Positions 52,330-52,331 of a stretch of 52,331 nucleotides of DNA are shown in pieces; the first letter of the stretch is position 1, and each line of letters begins with the position of its first letter. The stretch is from contig JAIPEG010000018.1 in the NCBI GenBank assembly GCA_021737405.1, positions 1 through 52,331 on the forward strand, in the 5' to 3' direction. Origin of the DNA: Bacteriovoracaceae bacterium. Its GTDB lineage: Bacteria; Bdellovibrionota; Bacteriovoracia; Bacteriovoracales; Bacteriovoracaceae. A program made the translations under genes and the position numbers. The notes beneath the pieces are model-generated. The model did no database searches, had not been told where the DNA came from, and saw only the letters and a list, made by a program, of their open reading frames with translations.

Positions 52330-52331
52330 TT

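Overview
The window is AT-rich bacterial DNA, and I infer a Bdellovibrionota host of the Bacteriovorax/Halobacteriovorax/Peredibacter type. The grounds are a TIGR02147-type regulator beside small secreted proteins, a high density of exported proteins and outer-membrane barrels, exported proteases, and the low GC content. This is inference from gene content; there is no 16S gene in the window.

Positions 1-17,060 look like ordinary chromosome: a truncated secreted alpha/beta hydrolase, a FetB-like permease with a barrel protein, a cytochrome b561 with a membrane-anchored LuxR-type regulator, a tight operon (S51 peptidase, APH-like kinase, inositol-phosphatase-like enzyme, CcmH-tail protein), a PLP-enzyme operon, a COG3904-like periplasmic protein, an S8 protease, LdhA-type dehydrogenase, an M14 carboxypeptidase and SelO.

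Positions 17,107-44,770 look like accessory DNA built up at the 3' end of the tmRNA gene (ssrA, minus strand, 44,770-45,136). Degraded tmRNA-tail copies in the same orientation lie at 17,107, 43,369 and, more weakly, 33,249. A tyrosine-recombinase C-terminal remnant abuts the 43,369 copy, and a DDE transposase sits between that copy and ssrA. Three modules are stacked inside. (1) At 18.3-28.6 kb is an envelope/ATPase cluster with a WYL regulator, a tandem AAA+ ATPase, LPP20 and PEGA/barrel proteins, lipoproteins and an ADP-ribosylglycohydrolase. Six copies of one 15-bp palindrome, TCTCAA-N3-TTGAGA, lie in its intergenic regions and make it look like a private regulon. (2) At 28.8-33.2 kb is a compact operon of a predicted HEPN RNase, an unknown helical protein and an SF1 helicase with a nuclease insertion and zinc ribbons; this is a candidate undescribed defence system. 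(3) At 33.9-43.1 kb is an enlarged McrBC locus: a Cas4-like/DUF2779 nuclease, McrB with three EVE-like modules, McrC, and an SF1B helicase-nuclease.

Positions 45,190-52,331 return to chromosome-like content: a barrel protein, a TIGR02147 regulator with a lipoprotein and a secreted protein, and a two-gene unit joining a very large PilZ/acyltransferase-like/GAF/cyclase protein to a haem-oxygenase-like diiron enzyme. The window cuts the large protein at its N terminus.
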